Below are positions 59,301-61,670 of a stretch of 64,000 nt of DNA, one piece after another. The stretch lies in the NCBI GenBank assembly GCA_029706075.1, contig JAINUG010000394.1:372001-436000 (forward strand). The letters run 5' to 3'. This DNA comes from Aldrovandia affinis (lineage: Eukaryota > Chordata > Actinopteri > Notacanthiformes > Halosauridae). Every line of letters begins with the position of its first letter. Positions within the stretch are counted from its first letter, which is position 1. The position numbers were made by a program, and so were the translations under genes. The notes under the pieces were generated by a model. That model was not told the origin of the DNA. It saw only the letters and a program-made list of their open reading frames with translations, and did not search any database.

Positions 59301-61670
59301 TGTGCTCTCCTGAATGGAGGAAGTGATGTTGCAGGGTCGGATGGGATGGGCTACAAATACAAGCTGGAAATTCCAAATTGGGAAAATAATAAAAAACAGC
59401 TGTGAGGCCAGTGCTCTATCACCATAGAGCCTCAGCACTTCAATGGATGGAATTTTATCTGTTGAGGGCATGAATATGTAGATGGGAAATGGCTGCAATT
59501 ATTATTATAATACTAATGAATTCTGACAGACGTAATTCACAGGTAAGCCAATGGATGAATAGAAAAATGCAGTTCTGGAGTTCAGATCATTACCATACAT
59601 CAAAGCCTATGATTGCAACAAGGTCTCTCCTCAAATTAGTGTCATTGACCCAGCCATTATTAACTCCAGGATATTAATTTTCCCTCTTTATGCAGCTGAG
59701 AGATAATCATGTGCATAGATGACTGTAGAGGAACATTCACTGCACTGTGCAGTGCCCCTCCTGTGTGTAAAACAATAACCACCACCCACCCCAAAACCAA
59801 TCACGTCTCATTATATTTAACAGAAGGCTATTGTATAATCTAAGTAACATTTTTCCATCACAGAATCAGAAACCGAGACTGCAGTCTTAAGGCAGCTGAT
59901 GCACACGTTTATAGAGGGTTTACATGCTGTGGTTTGGGCCTCCTAGGTAGGTGACAATTCCAGCTAAAGCACTAGTCCTTGGTGCAGTGACACACTCCAC
60001 GGTCAGTTATCAAATGCTGAGCATGCCAGTGCCGTCAGTGGCATGGAAAAATGTATAAATGCACATAGCGCCAGCAAGAGAGGGAGAGTTTCAGTCGGCA
60101 GGTATCCCCTGCCTCATTACGCATTCTATTTGCACTTGCTGTGCACTACCTTCAGCCCTGTGTACTACCTTTAGCTGGTGGACTGCAGAGTAAGAAGGAG
60201 TGACTGCTGCTTGTACATGCTGTGGAGGACAATTGTGGTAGTCTGCACTCTCCTGAAGCAGAGGATGATTTGGCGAATGTACAGGCTTTTAAAGTACGAT
60301 TAGGTATTCCAAATTAATAGAAAAGTTAAATAAGAGGAAAAGGGTGATAAAATAAAAGTTTAAGTTTGTTCAAAGAGGGAACCGGAATAGATACAACTGT
60401 CTAAATAAACTGTAGACCTTGAATCCTTAAACAGATTGGGAATAATATGTTAGATTACATTGCAGTAATAATGCCATGGTGGGTAGATGGCAGGGTGAGT
60501 AGGAGGTGAAGTAGCTGAAGGTGGAGTAGGCTCGGGGCTCAGGGCAGGCCCCCCAGCTGTGGGAGATGGAGAGAGAGACAAATACGGGCAATTAGAGAAA
60601 ATAAATACATGTGTATAGGGACAGATTAAATATGAGGGTAACAGGTGGCTCCACCAGGAGTTAACTATGACAGCATAACTGCTAGGACAAAGAAAGAGAA
60701 TCATGAGAATCAAGCAGTCATGAGAGGAGCAAGAAATAGACCCACCCATCAAGAGTGCACCTGAGAAAAGTGGGGTCACAGCTGTTCAGAGGCTACACGC
60801 TTCTCCAGCTCTGTGTCTAGACTATAAAGGTAAACCCGACTGTAAAGGTGCATTTTTAGCCTAGACTTAAATATTGAGACTAAATACACTACCGTTCAAA
60901 AGTTTGGGGTCACCTTCCATCTGGACTATGGCTAATTGGGCACTCCTTCATTCTTCAGCAAGATAACGACCCGAAACACACCTTGAAGTTGTGCAAGAAC
61001 TATCTGGTGAAGGAGGAATGTGAACAACAACTCAAACTAAAGACCTGGCCTGCCCAGTGTCCAGACATCAATCCCATAGAACGTGTATGGGACAAACTGG
61101 AAAGGAAGAGTCAAAGCAAAGCAACCCACAAGTTTCTCTGGGAATTGCTGCAGGATAGCTGGGAAAACATGTCGGGTGATTTCCTGCTAAAACTTATTAA
61201 CCGAATGGCCACTGTTTGTAAGGCTATTCTCACGCCAAAGGGTGACTATTTTGAGGAATCCAAGATTCAATTTTCAATATAATTTTCTTGAACATTTCTT
61301 TGATGTTCATTTTGTTCATTGTTACATGTGTTTTTTGTCATTTTAAAGTATTTACAGAAATGTATACGGTGTAAAGCATTGTCAATTATGAGATAAAAAT
61401 AGTTTCCAGCAGGTGACCCCAAACTTTTGAACGGTAGTGTAGGTCTCATTATGGTAGCTGCTGTGGCCAATTGCAGGTGGAGGCGGTTTTTGATTGATGT
61501 GGCTGACAAGAAGGAGGAACCCAAACTGGGAGGTGCTTCTGAAGCCTAACAGTGAGAAAACTAGTTGTTTGATTGGTGCATCTTTCCCCACAGGACTTCC
61601 TGGGCCAGGTCTTCTGCACCCTTGGGGAGGTGGTGGGGTCCCTGGGGAGCCGAATGGAAAAACCCCTGGT
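478..61670 (+). CDS. cpne8: Copine (copine-8 type), 5' portion: six exons, gene continues off the right edge
   Basis: Six exons join in one frame with consensus donors and acceptors. They encode the N-terminus and most of the first C2 domain (C2A) of a copine, a cytosolic protein that moves to phospholipid membranes when calcium rises. Calcium-binding loop 1 is visible as [12 protein letters not shown] (exon 2) and loop 3 as [14 protein letters not shown] (exons 4-5), with the acidic ligands kept. Copines carry two C2 domains and a vWA-like copine domain in about 550-580 residues; only about the first 115 are here. Recalled family patterns favour copine-8: [25 protein letters not shown] and FILDYFFEE. 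The N-terminal [13 protein letters not shown] is closer to copine-5, so cpne5 remains possible. Introns are 23.4, 14.1, 0.42, 11.1 and 11.7 kb. Confidence 0.8.
1956..2011 (+). repeat. Relic of an L2-type 3' tail
   Basis: The stretch contains a degraded version of the tail found at 45620 and 57735: GGCACTCTGGATAAGAG is followed by TGTATGCTAAATG, in sense orientation and ending in a TGTAATG-rich tail. In fish this tail is shared by L2 LINEs and by tRNA-derived SINEs that use L2 machinery. No head could be found upstream. Confidence 0.6.
2283..2590 (+). mobile_element. Tc1/mariner-like element, 3' remnant
   Basis: The left part reads as the decayed C-terminus of a Tc1-type transposase ([13 protein letters not shown], stop, [12 protein letters not shown]). 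A non-coding 3' region follows with the repeated phrase GGGGGTGAATAC near 2378 and 2566, typical of fish Tc1-like elements. It ends near TATACCCACTG. There is no intact reading frame and no 5' half nearby. Confidence 0.65.
5299..6441 (-). mobile_element. Degraded hAT-like element with N-terminal transposase fragment
   Basis: The ends are imperfect inverted repeats: GGGGGCCAGATTAG on the left, and CTAATCTGGGCCCCTG on the right, whose complement begins CAGGGGCCCAGATTAG. At about 5330-5510 the minus strand reads [20 protein letters not shown] and shortly after RTFQENWK. That resembles the lysine-rich start and zinc-finger motif of hAT-type transposases. The rest of the 1.1 kb is non-coding. The flanks (CAGTATAT and GTATATAT) match at only five of eight bases, so the target duplication is not convincing. 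Family assignment is tentative. Confidence 0.5.
6640..6835 (-). repeat. tRNA-derived SINE with L2-like tail
   Basis: On the minus strand this begins with a tRNA-like head: box A-like GTGTAGTATAGTGGTTA (near 6825-6809) and box B-like GTAGGTTCAATTC (near 6788-6776). A middle part contains AAATTGCTTCACTAAAAATA, and the tail ends TCTGCTAAATGC as in L2 elements. It is an RNA polymerase III-type retroposon, decayed and not a tRNA gene. The same middle motif occurs at 19310-19345. Confidence 0.75.
8380..8552 (+). mobile_element. Tc1-like right-end fragment
   Basis: The fragment ends with GGGTGTTCTAAAACTTTGGA and then CCGGCAGTGTA, the right inverted repeat of fish Tc1-like transposons; compare CAAACTTTTGAACGGTAGTG at 61420-61439. 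Only this end is recognisable. The left end and transposase are missing. Confidence 0.6.
8569..8850 (+). repeat. Degenerate ~15-bp minisatellite (GGCTTTAGTAA...) left part
   Basis: Variants of GGCTTTAGTAAxGAT recur (8606, 8629, 8655, 8781, 8796, 8811 and 8826), interrupted and diverged. The same unit reappears at 9520-9535 after a LINE-like insertion, so the array was probably continuous before that insertion. Confidence 0.7.
8851..9510 (-). mobile_element. Non-LTR retrotransposon 3' end with decayed reverse-transcriptase C-terminus
   Basis: Reading the minus strand from about 9505 to 9145 gives one open stretch without a start codon. It contains [20 protein letters not shown] and, further on, [20 protein letters not shown], ending at a stop after NYNHDTN. 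The LWNSLP...F..W pattern is the usual C-terminal end of LINE reverse-transcriptase proteins. A 3' non-coding region and AATAAA-like tail run left to about 8851. The fragment is 5' truncated. The related segment at 54121-54525 has the same kind of C-terminal domain. Clade cannot be settled. Confidence 0.6.
9511..9545 (+). repeat. Right part of the split ~15-bp minisatellite
   Basis: AGTGGCTTTAGTAAGG matches the units at 8600-8850. It directly follows the LINE-like 3' fragment, which suggests that the fragment was inserted into the array. Confidence 0.5.
10324..11474 (-). mobile_element. Tc1/mariner-like element with ~190-bp inverted repeats (outer element)
   Basis: The left end starts TACACTACCCTCCAAAAT; the complement of the right end starts TACTGTACCCACTAAAAT (14 of 18 bases agree). 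Further in, both share CAATACAGGTAATGA, so the inverted repeats extend about 175-190 bases. Both ends carry TA, the Tc1 target site. At about 10510-10605 the minus strand reads as a decayed transposase C-terminus ([11 protein letters not shown] near its end). The centre is occupied by a second Tc1-type sequence in the opposite orientation. Confidence 0.6.
10595..11300 (+). pseudogene. Tc1-type transposase, 5' half (nested)
   Basis: A typical Tc1-like 5' region is followed by a + strand frame at 11021-11326. It contains [20 protein letters not shown], then [12 protein letters not shown] and [20 protein letters not shown]. This is the N-terminal paired-like helix-turn-helix DNA-binding half of a Tc1 transposase. 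The frame ends soon after [11 protein letters not shown], where the outer element's sequence resumes. The D,D,E catalytic half is absent, so it cannot make active transposase. It lies inside the outer Tc1-like element in opposite orientation. Confidence 0.8.
11760..11938 (+). repeat. TG-rich microsatellite
   Basis: An interrupted (TG)n tract with TATG and CATG variants. Open frames on both strands here encode only cysteine/valine or histidine/threonine repeats and are artefacts. Confidence 0.9.
12615..12650 (+). repeat. Short (TG)n microsatellite
   Basis: A (TG)n run with CTG and CATG interruptions. No other feature is seen around it. Confidence 0.85.
13045..13480 (-). pseudogene. Tc1/mariner transposase C-terminal remnant
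   Basis: The minus strand shows the catalytic half of a Tc1-like transposase. [16 protein letters not shown] lies at about 13383-13336, carrying the second catalytic aspartate in [26 protein letters not shown] lies at about 13257-13198, carrying the final acidic residue in NPIEH. The frame is interrupted between them by small deletions. The N-terminal DNA-binding half and clear inverted repeats are not visible. It is a dead copy. Confidence 0.75.
13486..13512 (+). repeat. (TA)n microsatellite
   Basis: A run of about 12 TA units lies immediately left of the solo LTR target site. Confidence 0.95.
13523..14121 (+). mobile_element. Solo LTR (599 bp) with ATGT target duplication
   Basis: The element starts TGTGGCAGCCC and ends GGGACACCACA, so it has the TG...CA ends of an LTR. 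It is flanked by ATGT at 13519-13522 and 14122-14125. Inside, a TATA-like motif (CTATTTAAAGG near 13673) and a polyadenylation signal (AATAAA near 14016) are in the order expected for U3-R-U5. No internal retroelement region or second LTR is nearby, so it is a solo LTR left by recombination. The superfamily is not certain; a 4-base duplication fits Ty3/gypsy or related LTR elements. It contains a short 11-base minisatellite. Confidence 0.75.
13786..13839 (+). repeat. 11-bp tandem repeat within the solo LTR
   Basis: About five copies of GAGTGTTTTT(T) lie head to tail in the presumed R/U5 part of the solo LTR. The repeats are nearly identical, which implies recent slippage. Confidence 0.9.
14550..14795 (+). 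repeat. CA-rich microsatellite/minisatellite
   Basis: An alternating purine-pyrimidine tract of (CA)n contains repeated CCTGTACACA and CATGTGTACACA sub-units, giving an irregular higher-order pattern. Frames through it (Thr/His or Cys/Val repeats) are artefacts. Confidence 0.9.
15177..15280 (+). repeat. (TG)n microsatellite
   Basis: Two long pure (TG)n runs (about 15233-15278) preceded by an interrupted stretch. Confidence 0.95.
15615..15990 (+). repeat. Minisatellite of ~55-75-bp TG/GA-rich units
   Basis: Six imperfect units each contain TACATGTGTGAATGCACGTG followed by TATGTTAGAGAGAGAG, then a variable (TG)n run. They occur near 15638, 15710, 15780, 15832, 15877 and 15932. Differences in (TG)n length cause the unit-size variation. 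Alternating purine-pyrimidine stretches could adopt Z-DNA. Nothing coding is present. Confidence 0.9.
16590..16830 (+). repeat. Pyrimidine-rich (C/T) low-complexity tract
   Basis: A strongly strand-biased C/T tract has CCCCTCCTCTCCCTG-like repeats. The proline/serine open frames here arise from this composition. There is no protein domain. Confidence 0.9.
19225..19440 (+). repeat. Decayed tRNA-derived SINE (same family as 6640-6835)
   Basis: In + orientation the order matches the SINE at 6640-6835 read on its minus strand. There is a head with TGACTTAGTGG and GGTTTGATTTGC (degraded box A/B), a middle AATTGCTTCAGTAAATAT, and an L2-like tail relic GTAAGC...CACCTGCCAA. It is strongly diverged, so the box motifs are only approximate. 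Confidence 0.5.
20440..20960 (+). repeat. Possible degraded LTR-like repeat
   Basis: The stretch CACCTGGGTGTAATTAAGC is followed by CATAAATAGCAG near 20580, which looks like the U3/TATA region of fish gypsy-type LTRs. The motifs (A)GTTGC(T/C)CTC and (G)GGGGGACAAC each occur twice. No clear TG...CA ends, polyadenylation signal or target duplication could be placed. The open frame at 20621-20917 has no recognisable domain. Confidence 0.25.
23045..23418 (-). repeat. tRNA-derived SINE
   Basis: On the minus strand the element starts near 23418 with GGGTGGTCTAGTGGTTACGA (box A) and CGGGGTTCGATTCC (box B, near 23365-23352). This is a clear tRNA-like head of an RNA polymerase III SINE. A GC-rich body follows, ending in an AT-rich tail near 23050. 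A truncated tail of the same family is at 54630-54765. The head lacks cloverleaf pairing good enough to call a tRNA gene. Confidence 0.8.
23481..23511 (+). repeat. (ATTT)n microsatellite
   Basis: About seven to eight tandem TATT/ATTT units. Confidence 0.95.
24013..24053 (+). CDS. cpne8: Copine exon 2
   Basis: This 41-base exon lies between a pyrimidine-rich acceptor (TTTTTCAG) and the donor GTAAGA. Joined in phase to exon 1 it encodes [14 protein letters not shown]. The two aspartates of LLDRD and SDP are expected calcium ligands of C2A loop 1. It ends in phase 1; the split isoleucine codon is completed by exon 3. [11 protein letters not shown] fits copine-8 better than copine-5 (DKDMFSKSDPL) from family knowledge. 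Confidence 0.85.
25319..26000 (-). mobile_element. Solo LTR-like repeat, minus strand
   Basis: On the minus strand the left boundary reads GGGTCCTCGTCCGGACTTCACA, a CA-type LTR end. Upstream of it is AATAAACG (polyadenylation signal, complement of 25370-25377). Further upstream is GTATTTAAG (TATA-like, near 25640-25632), preceded by CACCTGATTCC. This order (U3, TATA, R, AATAAA, U5) is typical of fish Ty3/gypsy LTRs. The other boundary, near 25900-26100, is unclear, and no target duplication or internal region was found. Confidence 0.55.
26772..27485 (+). repeat. Left LTR of the gypsy element
   Basis: It starts TGTCATGGTTTGAG and ends CCCTCACA. Near 26970 it carries two complete copies of the 14-base unit AAAAAGCATTTAGG plus a partial one. 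Compared with the right LTR it has a few substitutions, an extra ACAGACCCAGGGC-like insert near 27090, and a different short segment at 27030. Confidence 0.95.
27500..28265 (+). pseudogene. Gag remnant of the gypsy element
   Basis: Two overlapping frames (27626-27892 and 27820-28266) show a retrotransposon Gag broken by at least one frameshift. The first contains [20 protein letters not shown] and the second [15 protein letters not shown], then [25 protein letters not shown] zinc knuckle (C-X2-C-X4-H-X4-[15 protein letters not shown]) is encoded at 28161-28202 in another frame, so a further shift has occurred, and the segment between capsid and knuckle looks shortened. Gag would package element RNA; this copy cannot make a whole protein. 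Confidence 0.8.
28267..28651 (+). pseudogene. Gypsy retropepsin-like protease region
   Basis: The frame at 28301-28651 contains [20 protein letters not shown], with LDSGA as the retropepsin active-site motif (D-S/T-G). VLGHSWL near the end is the usual second conserved motif. It follows the Gag zinc knuckle and precedes the reverse transcriptase, the standard Gag-Pol order. A stop at 28649-28651 separates it from the next frame. Confidence 0.8.
28670..29319 (+). pseudogene. Gypsy reverse transcriptase, N-terminal part (split by insertion)
   Basis: The frame at 28670-29296 includes [40 protein letters not shown] and [20 protein letters not shown], then [16 protein letters not shown]. The last carries the first catalytic aspartate (LDLRNAY). 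This is a Ty3/gypsy reverse transcriptase. A small change near 29290 ends the frame, and the coding sequence is then interrupted at 29320 by the TTAA-flanked transposon. Confidence 0.9.
29324..30664. mobile_element. TTAA-flanked piggyBac-like non-autonomous transposon (1341 bp)
   Basis: The ends are exact inverted repeats, CCCCCTGAGGTC at 29324 and GACCTCAGGGGG ending at 30664. They are flanked by TTAA at 29320-29323 and 30665-30668. TTAA duplication and C-rich ends are the signature of the piggyBac superfamily. The insertion splits the gypsy reverse transcriptase, and gypsy homology resumes directly after the second TTAA. No transposase frame is present, so mobilisation would need a transposase supplied in trans. 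The interior holds a tandem array of ~190-base units (29640-30240). The strand is arbitrary because no gene orients it. Confidence 0.85.
29640..30240 (+). repeat. ~190-bp tandem repeats inside the TTAA element
   Basis: The block TTTCAAATACTCGTGAAAAT, then CATATTCCGCATGTCGCAAT, then TTACGCTTGCAATCTGCCAG occurs in order at about 29675-29840 and 29857-30022. Partial copies follow at 30035-30118 and 30118-30215. The first two copies differ by only a few bases; the last is more diverged (CATTCCGCGTGTTGCAACG). Each unit has the inverted motif ACTCGT...ACGAGT nearby. Confidence 0.88.
30665..31545 (+). pseudogene. Gypsy reverse transcriptase C-terminal part and RNase H
   Basis: The frame at 30697-31545 begins [20 protein letters not shown] and carries the catalytic YLDD box ([14 protein letters not shown]). 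[20 protein letters not shown] follows in the connection. RNase H is seen as [16 protein letters not shown], then [20 protein letters not shown] and TIWTDHKNL, with acidic residues D, E and D kept. The frame ends at 31545 by a one-base shift near FTRFKF. The downstream [17 protein letters not shown] motif is in another frame at about 31550-31605. Confidence 0.92.
31546..32200 (+). pseudogene. Gypsy integrase remnant with deleted catalytic core
   Basis: After the shifted PDALSR motif, frame 31843-32316 has [20 protein letters not shown] followed by VCARSK, the zinc-binding end of the integrase N-terminal domain. [20 protein letters not shown] and [17 protein letters not shown] then carry the first two catalytic aspartates. 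After TARLI, near 32135, homology stops: the stretch with the third catalytic glutamate is missing and unrelated residues follow. Integration activity is therefore lost. Earlier integrase coding at 31600-31840 is also in broken frames. Confidence 0.85.
32205..32750 (+). pseudogene. Gypsy integrase C-terminus with chromodomain
   Basis: Frame 32217-32750 starts after the core deletion with [20 protein letters not shown], then [20 protein letters not shown] (the GPF/Y module) and [40 protein letters not shown] and [20 protein letters not shown] form a chromodomain with its aromatic residues. Chromodomains in these elements bind modified histones and guide insertion. The frame ends just before the polypurine tract and right LTR. 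Confidence 0.88.
32762..33471 (+). repeat. Right LTR of the gypsy element
   Basis: It matches the left LTR from TGTCATGG to CCCTCACA. It has three complete AAAAAGCATTTAGG units plus a partial one near 32960-33012 against two in the left LTR, and lacks the ~13-base segment present in the left LTR near 27090. Two LTRs are identical when an element inserts, so these differences mean it is not very recent. Confidence 0.95.
35020..35325 (+). repeat. TG-rich microsatellite/minisatellite
   Basis: An interrupted (TG)n tract with repeated TGTGTCTGTG and GTATCTGTGT sub-units, ending with a long pure (TG)n run near 35285-35312. Open frames on both strands are artefacts of the repeat. Confidence 0.92.
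36545..36685 (+). repeat. GA-rich microsatellite
   Basis: A purine-strand tract with a pure (GA)n run at about 36582-36604 and scattered GAGA units around it. Confidence 0.9.
37165..37389. mobile_element. Tc1/mariner-type MITE (~225 bp)
   Basis: The left end ACAGGTAACTGCCAAAATAA and the complement of the right end ACAGGTAACTGACAAAATAC form inverted repeats of about 30 bases, each continuing to GGCAACACTT. Both ends abut TA (37165-37166 and 37388-37389), the Tc1/mariner target. The 165-base GC-rich centre encodes nothing recognisable. It fits a non-autonomous miniature element. Confidence 0.85.
37390..37615 (+). repeat. Degenerate minisatellite (CATCACCTCTGTCACACA units)
   Basis: Units of about 25-45 bases containing ATCACACCATCACCTCTGTC recur with changes at roughly 37420, 37493, 37550 and 37575, with ACTTCTGTTACATA variants between. 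The array starts right beside the MITE right end. Confidence 0.75.
38175..38221 (+). CDS. cpne8: Copine exon 3
   Basis: This 47-base exon follows the acceptor TTTTTCAG and ends at GAG|GTGAGT in phase 0. It encodes (I)[15 protein letters not shown], the C2A strand after the first calcium loop. GNKEWRE is the copine-8 form; copine-5 has ENKQWRE as I recall it. It lies 422 bases before exon 4, the only short intron in this part of the gene. Confidence 0.85.
38222..38643 (+). other. Copine intron 3 (422 bp)
   Basis: This short intron runs from GTGAGT to CTCTTAG. It contains only AT-rich unique sequence; I see no repeat or regulatory element. Confidence 0.85.
38644..38747 (+). CDS. cpne8: Copine exon 4
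   Basis: This 104-base exon has the acceptor CTCTTAG and the donor CT|GTAAGT (phase 2). It encodes [19 protein letters not shown], then [15 protein letters not shown], with the leucine completed by exon 5. NTLNP is a hallmark of copine C2 domains. This is the longest and best-conserved copine exon in the window, so the strongest evidence for gene identity. Confidence 0.92.
40077..42515 (-). pseudogene. L1 ORF2 reverse transcriptase and C-terminal part
   Basis: Frame 42275-41805 has [60 protein letters not shown] and [20 protein letters not shown]. Frame 41866-41567 has YADDLLLY, the catalytic box. A 469-codon frame 41486-40077 holds the thumb and C-terminal domain, with the knuckle [18 protein letters not shown] (C-X2-C-X7-H-X4-C). 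At least two shifts, near 41840 and 41560, and changes at 42280-42510 break the chain. All key catalytic motifs are nevertheless recognisable. Confidence 0.9.
42516..43901 (-). pseudogene. L1 ORF2 endonuclease and linker part
   Basis: An open frame of 461 codons starts [20 protein letters not shown] and has [20 protein letters not shown], then YLQETHL, GGDFNC and SDHAPV. These are the motifs of an apurinic-like endonuclease that nicks target DNA. The later half ([20 protein letters not shown], then [20 protein letters not shown]) is the linker before the reverse transcriptase. The frame drifts out after [10 protein letters not shown] by a shift near 42590. The endonuclease itself appears complete in this copy. 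Confidence 0.9.
44370..45303 (-). pseudogene. L1 ORF1 (RNA-binding chaperone) remnant
   Basis: The N-terminal frame 45303-44980 begins [20 protein letters not shown] and has a heptad-like stretch ([20 protein letters not shown], then [20 protein letters not shown]) expected to form the ORF1 coiled coil. The C-terminal frame 44810-44382 contains [20 protein letters not shown] and [17 protein letters not shown], a conserved part of the L1 ORF1 RNA-binding region. The middle RRM-like segment (about 44810-44980) is in shifted frames. ORF1p binds element RNA as a trimer in L1 families. This copy is disrupted. Confidence 0.85.
45851..47518 (-). pseudogene. L2 reverse transcriptase (555-codon open frame)
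   Basis: An uninterrupted frame contains [80 protein letters not shown] and YADDTQLF. It continues through the thumb ([28 protein letters not shown]) to a C-terminus with [20 protein letters not shown]. All catalytic aspartates are present (AFD and YADD). It lies downstream of the endonuclease frame, separated by shifts near 47520-47700. An intact frame of this length suggests a fairly recent copy. It is 5' truncated and cannot be autonomous. Confidence 0.9.
47692..48490 (-). pseudogene. L2 endonuclease, C-terminal part
   Basis: Frame 48282-47692 has [20 protein letters not shown], then [20 protein letters not shown] and [13 protein letters not shown], which carry the LLCDFN and SDH endonuclease motifs. 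The piece upstream (48491-48288: [15 protein letters not shown]) is the preceding part in another frame. The N-terminus of the endonuclease is absent, so the element is 5' truncated. Frame breaks separate this region from the reverse transcriptase. Confidence 0.85.
48772..48809 (+). repeat. 19-bp tandem duplication
   Basis: AGCATGGGCCAGCGCACAC is present twice in direct succession. There is no other feature. Confidence 0.9.
49810..49849 (+). CDS. cpne8: Copine exon 5
   Basis: This 40-base exon follows CCTCTTCAG and ends CAC|GTGAGT in phase 0. It encodes (L)[13 protein letters not shown], calcium-binding loop 3 of C2A. The aspartates of YDVD are expected calcium ligands. It continues directly into DFLGQ of exon 6. 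Confidence 0.88.
52975..53432 (+). pseudogene. CR1-like LINE endonuclease part
   Basis: A tryptophan/glycine-rich start ([20 protein letters not shown], broken by a stop before it) leads into frame 53037-53432. That has [36 protein letters not shown] and [14 protein letters not shown], the GDFN motif of the apurinic-like endonuclease. The frame ends around [12 protein letters not shown], where a stretch with the SDH motif should follow but is missing. The piece is therefore an internally deleted endonuclease. Confidence 0.82.
53460..53805 (+). pseudogene. CR1-like LINE linker between endonuclease and reverse transcriptase
   Basis: The region reads [20 protein letters not shown], stop, then frame 53589-53819 with [40 protein letters not shown] and [10 protein letters not shown]. 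This is the basic, conserved linker of CR1-like elements. Homology breaks off after NSYFV at about 53805, where the minus-strand LINE relic is inserted. Confidence 0.8.
53806..54515 (-). mobile_element. Inserted LINE 3' fragment, minus strand
   Basis: This segment interrupts the CR1-like linker. On the minus strand, 54525-54121 encodes [31 protein letters not shown] and [20 protein letters not shown], then [11 protein letters not shown] and a stop. That is the C-terminal part of a LINE reverse-transcriptase protein. A 3' non-coding region extends left to about 53806. Its C-terminus (TWN.L...F) resembles that of the fragment at 8851-9510. Exact borders and a target duplication could not be fixed. 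Confidence 0.6.
54516..54890 (+). pseudogene. CR1-like LINE: start of reverse transcriptase, split by SINE tail
   Basis: 54524-54630 reads [20 protein letters not shown] followed by [15 protein letters not shown], the conserved KAAGPDG motif of LINE reverse transcriptases. After a ~130-base SINE fragment, 54765-54890 resumes with [20 protein letters not shown], then [20 protein letters not shown]. The frame is broken again between 54890 and 54940. Confidence 0.82.
54630..54765 (-). repeat. Truncated SINE tail inserted in the LINE
   Basis: The sequence TTTTTCTCCCAATTTGGTTG, then CCAATTATACCCTC parallels TTTTCTCCCAATTTAATAGC and CCAATTACACCCTT at 23078-23104. It is the tail half of the same SINE family in the same orientation. 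The tRNA-like head is missing. Confidence 0.65.
54940..55368 (+). pseudogene. CR1-like LINE reverse-transcriptase core
   Basis: Frame 54940-55455 starts [20 protein letters not shown] and continues [40 protein letters not shown] and [20 protein letters not shown]. The catalytic FDTVPH aspartate is present. The expected YADD-type box reads KFGDDTKL, with phenylalanine-glycine in place of tyrosine-alanine; both aspartates are kept. Homology ends at NKTIR, directly at the 8-base duplication of the inserted hAT element. Confidence 0.9.
55369..56806. mobile_element. Non-autonomous hAT-type transposon (1438 bp) with perfect 8-bp duplication
   Basis: The duplication GACAGGAG flanks the element exactly (55361-55368 and 56807-56814), and the LINE reading frame continues on either side of it. 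The left end CTGGCCCGCGTTAACC and the complement of the right end CAGGGCCGCGTTAAGCC are inverted repeats; both are followed by GGGCCC-rich blocks (CCAGGGCCCCGG and CCCCGGGGCCCAGGGC). An 8-base duplication with CAGGG-type ends is the hAT signature. The interior has no hAT transposase; the minus-strand frames (55379-55859) show no known domain. Orientation is therefore undefined. Confidence 0.85.
56815..57048 (+). pseudogene. CR1-like LINE thumb/C-terminal piece
   Basis: Frame 56821-57045 reads [40 protein letters not shown] and [20 protein letters not shown], then EFWSGVKLS and a stop. This is the thumb region just after the reverse-transcriptase core. The element should continue for more than 150 further codons, but it is cut at the left duplication of the second hAT element and does not resume beyond it. 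Confidence 0.85.
57553..57690 (-). repeat. LINE 3' tail fragment
   Basis: TTCATTTATTTGACAAGGAT followed by AGTGCAC is a widespread fish LINE 3' end, read here antisense (complement ends AATAAATG). A comparable TTCGTTTATTTGTAAGGGAC lies at 8860-8880, at the 3' end of the LINE fragment there. Confidence 0.5.
57702..58105 (-). repeat. L2 3' end fragment
   Basis: GCATTTAGCAGACGCTCTTA, then TCCAGAGCGACTTACAAG matches the L2 3' end at 45608-45650. The following ~250 bases also parallel it (GTGCATTAATACATGGTAAG and ACCTGTAACACAGGGAAGGA against GTGTATTAATACAAGGTAAG and ACCTGTAACACTGGGAAAGA). It is therefore a short 5'-truncated L2 copy of the same family, inserted in the hAT element. A partial repeat of TTACATTACATT precedes it. 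Confidence 0.85.
60885..61441 (+). mobile_element. Internally deleted Tc1-like transposon with both inverted repeats
   Basis: Both ends show TACACTACCGTTCAAAAGTT, then TGGGGTCACCT as near-identical ~31-base inverted repeats, beginning and ending in TA (60885-60886 and 61440-61441). The element is only 557 bases, against about 1.6 kb for full fish Tc1-like copies. Directly after the left repeat the coding sequence starts in the middle of the transposase, so the 5' UTR and DNA-binding half were removed by one deletion. It lies 152 bases before exon 6. Confidence 0.92.
60935..61282 (+). pseudogene. Tc1 transposase, catalytic C-terminal half
   Basis: The reading frame runs [20 protein letters not shown], then [40 protein letters not shown] and a C-terminus ending [10 protein letters not shown], stop. 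The second catalytic aspartate (QQDNDPKHT) and the final glutamate (NPIERVWD) are present. The first aspartate and the whole paired-like DNA-binding domain are deleted. This half is uninterrupted but cannot bind DNA or cut by itself. Confidence 0.88.
61594..61670 (+). CDS. cpne8: Copine exon 6 (last exon in window)
   Basis: This 77-base exon follows CCCCACAG and ends GT|GTAAGT in phase 2. It encodes [20 protein letters not shown] and then MEKPL(V), the end of C2A. The next exon should complete a valine codon and lead into the linker to the second C2 domain; it lies beyond the window. Confidence 0.9.

Larger units (their letters stand above)
49850..61593 (+). other. Copine intron 5 (11.7 kb)
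   Basis: The intron runs from GTGAGT to CCCCACAG. 49850-52970 shows no gene; near 52320-52450 a sequence ending CTATGCCACTGG may be an old repeat, but I cannot name it. 52975-58340 is the nested LINE/hAT block. 58341-60884 shows no gene or clear repeat. The Tc1 element at 60885-61441 lies close to exon 6. Confidence 0.8.
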
